A stretch of 64,000 nucleotides of DNA from Paenibacillus_D sp047238105 (GTDB taxonomy: Bacteria; Bacillota; Bacilli; Paenibacillales; Paenibacillaceae): positions 6,076,001-6,140,000 of the forward strand of contig NZ_JBDFMD010000001.1 of the NCBI RefSeq assembly GCF_047238105.1, read 5' to 3'. The translations under genes and the position numbers were made by a program. Below are positions 60,634 to 64,000 of this stretch, piece after piece; the stretch's first letter is position 1, and the number at the start of each line of letters is the position of its first letter. The notes under the pieces are model-generated. The model saw only the letters and a program-made list of their open reading frames with translations, was not told the DNA's origin and made no database searches.

Positions 60634-61856
60634 ATGCCCGTGAGCTGCGCGAGCAGTTTCCGATCCTGCAGCAGCAGGTGAACGGACATCCGCTTGTGTA
60701 TCTGGACAATGCTGCGACCTCGCAGAAACCGCGGGCGGTGCTGGACGCGGTCAGCCGCTACTACGAATGGAACAATTCCAACGTACACCGCGGCGTTCAC
60801 ACCCTGGGCTCGCGGGCAACAGATGCTTATGAAGGCGCGCGCGAGCGGGTAGCGCGTTTCATTGGGGCATCCAGCACGCAAGAGATTATTTTTACGCGGG
60901 GGACGACGACGGCGCTTAATCTGGTGGCAGCCAGCTATGCCCGGGAAGTATGCGGCGAAGGCGACGAGATCGTCCTGACGCCGATGGAGCATCACAGCAA
61001 CCTGATTCCCTGGCAGCAAGTGGCCAAGGTGACGGGCGCAGTGCTTCGATACATCCCTCTGCAGCCGGACGGCACCATGCTGCTGACGGATGTGGAAGCG
61101 ACGATTACGGATCGCACCAAGGTCGTCTCGGTGATGTATGTCTCCAATGTACTGGGTGTGATCAATCCCGTGAAGGAGATCGCGGAGATCGCTCACCGCC
61201 ATGGCGCGGTTATGGTCGTCGATGGCGCCCAGAGCACGCCGCACCTCAAGGTAGACGTGCGCGAGCTGGATTGCGATTTTTACGCGTTCTCGGGACACAA
61301 GATGTGCGGGCCGACCGGCATCGGCGTGTTGTACGGCAAGAAGCAGCTGCTGGAGCGGATGGAGCCTGTGGAGTTCGGCGGAGAGATGATCGACCATGTC
61401 GATCTCTATGATTCGACCTGGAAGGAGCTCCCCTGGAAGTTCGAGGGAGGCACGCCGATCATTGCCGGAGCAGTTGGTCTGGCGGCGGCCATCGACTTCC
61501 TGGAGGAGATCGGCATGGATGCCATCGACCGTCACGAGAAGGAGCTGGCAGCCTATGCGTTTGACCGGCTGAGCGCCACCCGGGGCATCAAGCTGTATGG
61601 ACCGATCAGCGGTCGGGTGGGACTGATTACATTCAATCTGGATGACGTGCATCCGCATGATGTGGCGACGGTGCTGGATGCCGAAGGCATCGCCGTCCGG
61701 GCCGGACATCACTGCTGCCAGCCGCTGATGCGCTGGCTGGAGGTTACGGCTACCGCACGAGCCAGTTTTTATCTATACAATGACGAAGCGGACGTGGACG
61801 CCTTGGTGGACGGCTTACTAAAAACAAAGGAGTTCTTCGGTCATGCAATTGGATGA
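60630..61856 (+). CDS. sufS: Cysteine desulfurase SufS
   Basis: PLP enzyme that takes sulfur from cysteine for cluster assembly. The 408 residues contain YLDNAATSQKPR, EHHSNLIPW, DGAQSTPH, the PLP-lysine in FSGHKMCGPTG and the active Cys in RAGHHCCQPLM. This is the group II (SufS) form that needs a partner for sulfur transfer, here SufU. Overlaps sufD by four and sufU by fourteen bases. Confidence 0.97.
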   Translation: MNARELREQFPILQQQVNGHPLVYLDNAATSQKPRAVLDAVSRYYEWNNSNVHRGVHTLGSRATDAYEGARERVARFIGASSTQEIIFTRGTTTALNLVAASYAREVCGEGDEIVLTPMEHHSNLIPWQQVAKVTGAVLRYIPLQPDGTMLLTDVEATITDRTKVVSVMYVSNVLGVINPVKEIAEIAHRHGAVMVVDGAQSTPHLKVDVRELDCDFYAFSGHKMCGPTGIGVLYGKKQLLERMEPVEFGGEMIDHVDLYDSTWKELPWKFEGGTPIIAGAVGLAAAIDFLEEIGMDAIDRHEKELAAYAFDRLSATRGIKLYGPISGRVGLITFNLDDVHPHDVATVLDAEGIAVRAGHHCCQPLMRWLEVTATARASFYLYNDEADVDALVDGLLKTKEFFGHAIG

Positions 61857-62271
61857 TTTGTATCGCAGAGTCATAATGGACCATTACAAAAATCCGAGAA
61901 ACCGTGGCGCTCTTGAAGAAGACGCAGTTACGGTCGATCTGAACAATCCGACCTGCGGCGACCGCATCTCGTTGCAGATGCAGCTGCAGGACGGGATCGT
62001 CAAGCAGGCGAAGTTCACCGGCGAAGGCTGCTCGATCTCGCTGTCCTCCGCGTCCATGATGACGGATGCCGTCAAAGGCAAGACACTGGAGGAAGCGCTG
62101 GCGATGGCAGACCAATTCTCCTCGCTCATGCAAGGCGAACCGGTAGAATTCGATTACGAGGAACTGGAGGCTCTCTCGGGCGTCAGCAAGTTCCCGGCAC
62201 GCATCAAGTGCGCGACGCTGGCCTGGAATGCGCTGCGCAAGGGCATCGAGCAGGATCAGCAGAACGGATAA
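61843..62271 (+). CDS. sufU: Sulfur-transfer protein SufU
   Basis: A 142-residue zinc-dependent sulfurtransferase that accepts persulfide sulfur from SufS in Gram-positives. Zinc-ligand Cys are at residues 38 (PTCGDR), 63 (EGCSIS) and 123 (IKCATL), with the Asp of CGD. The insertion between the second and third Cys, typical of SufU and lacking in IscU, is present. Translation overlaps the end of sufS. Confidence 0.96.
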   Translation: MQLDDLYRRVIMDHYKNPRNRGALEEDAVTVDLNNPTCGDRISLQMQLQDGIVKQAKFTGEGCSISLSSASMMTDAVKGKTLEEALAMADQFSSLMQGEPVEFDYEELEALSGVSKFPARIKCATLAWNALRKGIEQDQQNG

Positions 62272-62294
62272 AATATAATAGGAGGTTGAGGATA

Positions 62295-63692
62295 ATGGCG
62301 AAGAAAATGCCGGAAATGGAAGATTACAAATACGGTTTTCGCGATGAGCACAAGGCCATCTTCGAATCAGGCAAAGGTCTGACTCCCGAAATCGTGCGCA
62401 CCATCTCCGAGATCAAAGGCGAACCGGAATGGATGTTGGATTTCCGTCTGAAATCGCTGGAGCAATTCTACAAGATGCCTACTCCCAAGTGGGGCGGCAA
62501 CCTGGATGAGCTGAACTACGATGAGATCCAATATTACGTGCGCCCTTCGGAGAAGCAAGGCAAGACATGGGAAGAGGTGCCTTCGGAGATCAAAGAGACC
62601 TTCGACAAGCTGGGCATCCCGGAAGCGGAGCAGAAGTTCCTCGCGGGCGTCTCGGCGCAGTACGAATCCGAGGTTGTCTATCACAGCATGCAGGAGGATC
62701 TGGAGAAGCAAGGCGTTATCTTCACCGATACGGATACGGCGCTGCGTGAGCATCCCGAGATCTTCAGAAAGTTCTTCGGCACGGTGATTCCGCCAACCGA
62801 CAATAAGTTCGCCGCGCTGAACAGTGCCGTCTGGTCCGGCGGCAGCTTCATCTACGTGCCTCCGGGGGTCAAGTGCGAAGTGCCGCTGCAAGCCTACTTC
62901 CGCATCAACTCGGAGAACATGGGCCAGTTCGAGCGCACGCTGATCATCGCTGACGAAGGCAGTTCAGTACACTATGTCGAGGGCTGTACGGCTCCGGTCT
63001 ACAGCACCAACTCGCTGCACAGCGCCGTCGTCGAGATCCTCTGCCTGAAGAACTCCAGCGTCCGTTACACGACGATCCAGAACTGGGCGCCGAATATCTA
63101 CAACCTGGTGACCAAGCGTGCCGTGGCGGAAGAGAACGCCACGATGGACTGGGTCGACGGCAATATCGGCTCCAAGCTGACGATGAAGTACCCGGCAGTC
63201 GTCCTCAAGGGCCGCGGCGCCAAGGGCATGGTGCTCTCGATCGCGGTAGCGGGCAAGGGCCAGCACCAGGATGCGGGCGCGAAGATGACGCATCTGGCTC
63301 CGGATACGACTTCGACGATCGTCTCCAAGTCGATCAGCAAGCACGGCGGCAAGGTCACGTACCGCGGCCTGACCTCCTTCGGACGCAACTCCGAGGGCTC
63401 CAAGGCCAACGTCAAGTGCGATACGCTGATCCTGGATAATGAGTCGACTTCGGACACGATCCCGTACAACGAGATTCTGAACGACAACATTACGCTGGAG
63501 CACGAAGCAACGGTGTCGAAGGTATCTGAGGATCAGCTGTTCTACCTGATGAGCCGCGGCTTGTCGGAGGACGAGGCGACCCAGATGATCGTCATGGGCT
63601 TCATCGAGCCGTTTACCAAAGAGCTGCCGATGGAATATGCCGTTGAGATGAATCGATTGATCAAATTCGAGATGGAGGGCTCCATTGGTTAA
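62295..63692 (+). CDS. sufB: Suf Fe-S assembly protein SufB
   Basis: Core scaffold where the cluster forms. 465 residues, beginning MAKKMPEMEDYKYGF; conserved pieces are GGSFIYVPPGVKCEVPLQAYFR, EGCTAPVYSTNSLHSAVVEI, NWAPNIYNLVTKRA and RGLSEDEATQMIVMGFIEPF. AGGAGG lies eight to nine bases before the ATG at 62295; the open frame upstream into sufU is not coding. Last gene of the suf operon, followed by a terminator. Confidence 0.98.
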   Translation: MAKKMPEMEDYKYGFRDEHKAIFESGKGLTPEIVRTISEIKGEPEWMLDFRLKSLEQFYKMPTPKWGGNLDELNYDEIQYYVRPSEKQGKTWEEVPSEIKETFDKLGIPEAEQKFLAGVSAQYESEVVYHSMQEDLEKQGVIFTDTDTALREHPEIFRKFFGTVIPPTDNKFAALNSAVWSGGSFIYVPPGVKCEVPLQAYFRINSENMGQFERTLIIADEGSSVHYVEGCTAPVYSTNSLHSAVVEILCLKNSSVRYTTIQNWAPNIYNLVTKRAVAEENATMDWVDGNIGSKLTMKYPAVVLKGRGAKGMVLSIAVAGKGQHQDAGAKMTHLAPDTTSTIVSKSISKHGGKVTYRGLTSFGRNSEGSKANVKCDTLILDNESTSDTIPYNEILNDNITLEHEATVSKVSEDQLFYLMSRGLSEDEATQMIVMGFIEPFTKELPMEYAVEMNRLIKFEMEGSIG

Positions 63693-63721
63693 CGGCTCTT
63701 CGTACGTTTGGTAAAGTGTAG

Positions 63722-63751
63722 AAATCCGCAGAGCTTCTCTGCGGATTTTTG
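63722..63751 (+). terminator. Terminator of the suf operon
   Basis: AAATCCGCAGAG...CTCTGCGGATTT hairpin and five T, about 30 bases after sufB. Confidence 0.95.
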
Positions 63752-63839
63752 TCTTTCCAGTATGTTTGTCGCATGCATAATTCTCTGCTATTGGCTTATC
63801 CTAACCAGGCAGGATCAGTTCAGTGCAGGAGGAGCGTCA

Positions 63840-64000
63840 ATGATCAACAAGAAACGTTTATATCCACGGCGGCGCGCGGCGCTGCTGGCGGTCTGCTGCG
63901 CGCTGCTGGCTGCACAGCTAGGCGGGTGCGGCGCAGGAGCTCGGCAGACAGAGCCGCAGGAGCAGGGTACGACAGAGATGCGTCTGCTGGCGCAAGGTCA
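63840..64000 (+). CDS. Lipoprotein, N-terminal part (cut by window edge)
   Basis: The first 53 codons of a protein that begins with a positively charged stretch (NKKRLYPRRR), a hydrophobic core (ALLAVCCALLAA) and a lipobox-type LGGC, with Cys at residue 30. So it is exported and lipid-anchored. AGGAGG is seven bases before the ATG at 63840. The mature part seen is short and polar; the family cannot be told. Confidence 0.8.
   Translation, partial: MINKKRLYPRRRAALLAVCCALLAAQLGGCGAGARQTEPQEQGTTEMRLLAQG

Noticed and set aside
59335..61712. Long minus-strand frames opposite sufD and sufS
   Set aside because: Antisense shadows of strongly conserved genes; composition is atypical.

Overview
The window is a chromosomal segment of a moderately high-GC, spore-forming Firmicute, most likely Paenibacillus or a close Paenibacillaceae relative. 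Evidence: sporulation genes (ytxC, spoVR, yhbH, prkA, a small Asn/Gln-rich spore-type protein), Gram-positive regulation (T-box before thrS, SAM-I riboswitch before metA, a GlnR-type box before glnA), a liaFSR module, sufCDSUB, and menaquinone synthesis by the futalosine route (mqnC). Both ends are cut: the left end starts inside sdhA and the right end stops inside a lipoprotein gene. I see no tRNA, rRNA, CRISPR array, prophage or intact insertion sequence.

Layout. 0-9.7 kb: end of sdhCAB, an acyltransferase, an HxlR regulator, fumC, a DUF695/RraB protein, a DMT transporter, a PHP-type histidinol phosphatase, a LysR regulator and an MFS transporter. 9.7-17.5 kb: a SAM-riboswitch-controlled metA and a frameshifted metI-type gene, mqnC, ytxC, T-box-thrS and a 3D-domain protein. 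17.6-31.6 kb: an ECF sigma factor, a small spore-type protein, a soluble chemoreceptor-like protein, liaFSR, a YugN-like protein, an HtrA protease followed by a two-component pair, ispH, DAHP synthase and glnA. 31.7-37 kb: serC, an orphan response regulator, trmL, an AbrB-type regulator, a newly noted 38-residue membrane protein, an aminotransferase and a DUF2161 protein. 37-49 kb: a repeat-bearing intergenic region, prkA, a LytTR protein, a HemAT-type globin sensor, an ATP-grasp/alpha-E/transglutaminase operon, spoVR, a Uma2-type protein and yhbH. 49-58.4 kb: two WYL regulators, small membrane proteins, a PAS-GGDEF-EAL protein, a protein with a possible Sm-like C-terminus, a YunC-type protein, mtnK-mtnA and a DUF1802 protein. 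58.5-63.7 kb: sufCDSUB.

Functional links: sdhAB and fumC are adjacent TCA steps. The SAM riboswitch gene pair and mtnKA form the two ends of methionine synthesis and salvage. prkA, yhbH and spoVR, usually one functional trio, lie within 11 kb but in separate units, and spoVR has a good sigma-E-type promoter.

The most interesting points are: a proteobacterial-type (GSI-beta) glutamine synthetase that keeps the adenylylation tyrosine yet sits behind a GlnR-type box; two candidate small-RNA units (an orphan Fur box next to sdhB and an orphan promoter-terminator at 6.36-6.43 kb); a repeated structured hairpin; a dispersed repeat near 37 kb; a His/Gly-rich insert in LiaF; and two probable reading-frame breaks (metI and the response regulator after htrA). 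None is proven to be a new system from sequence alone.
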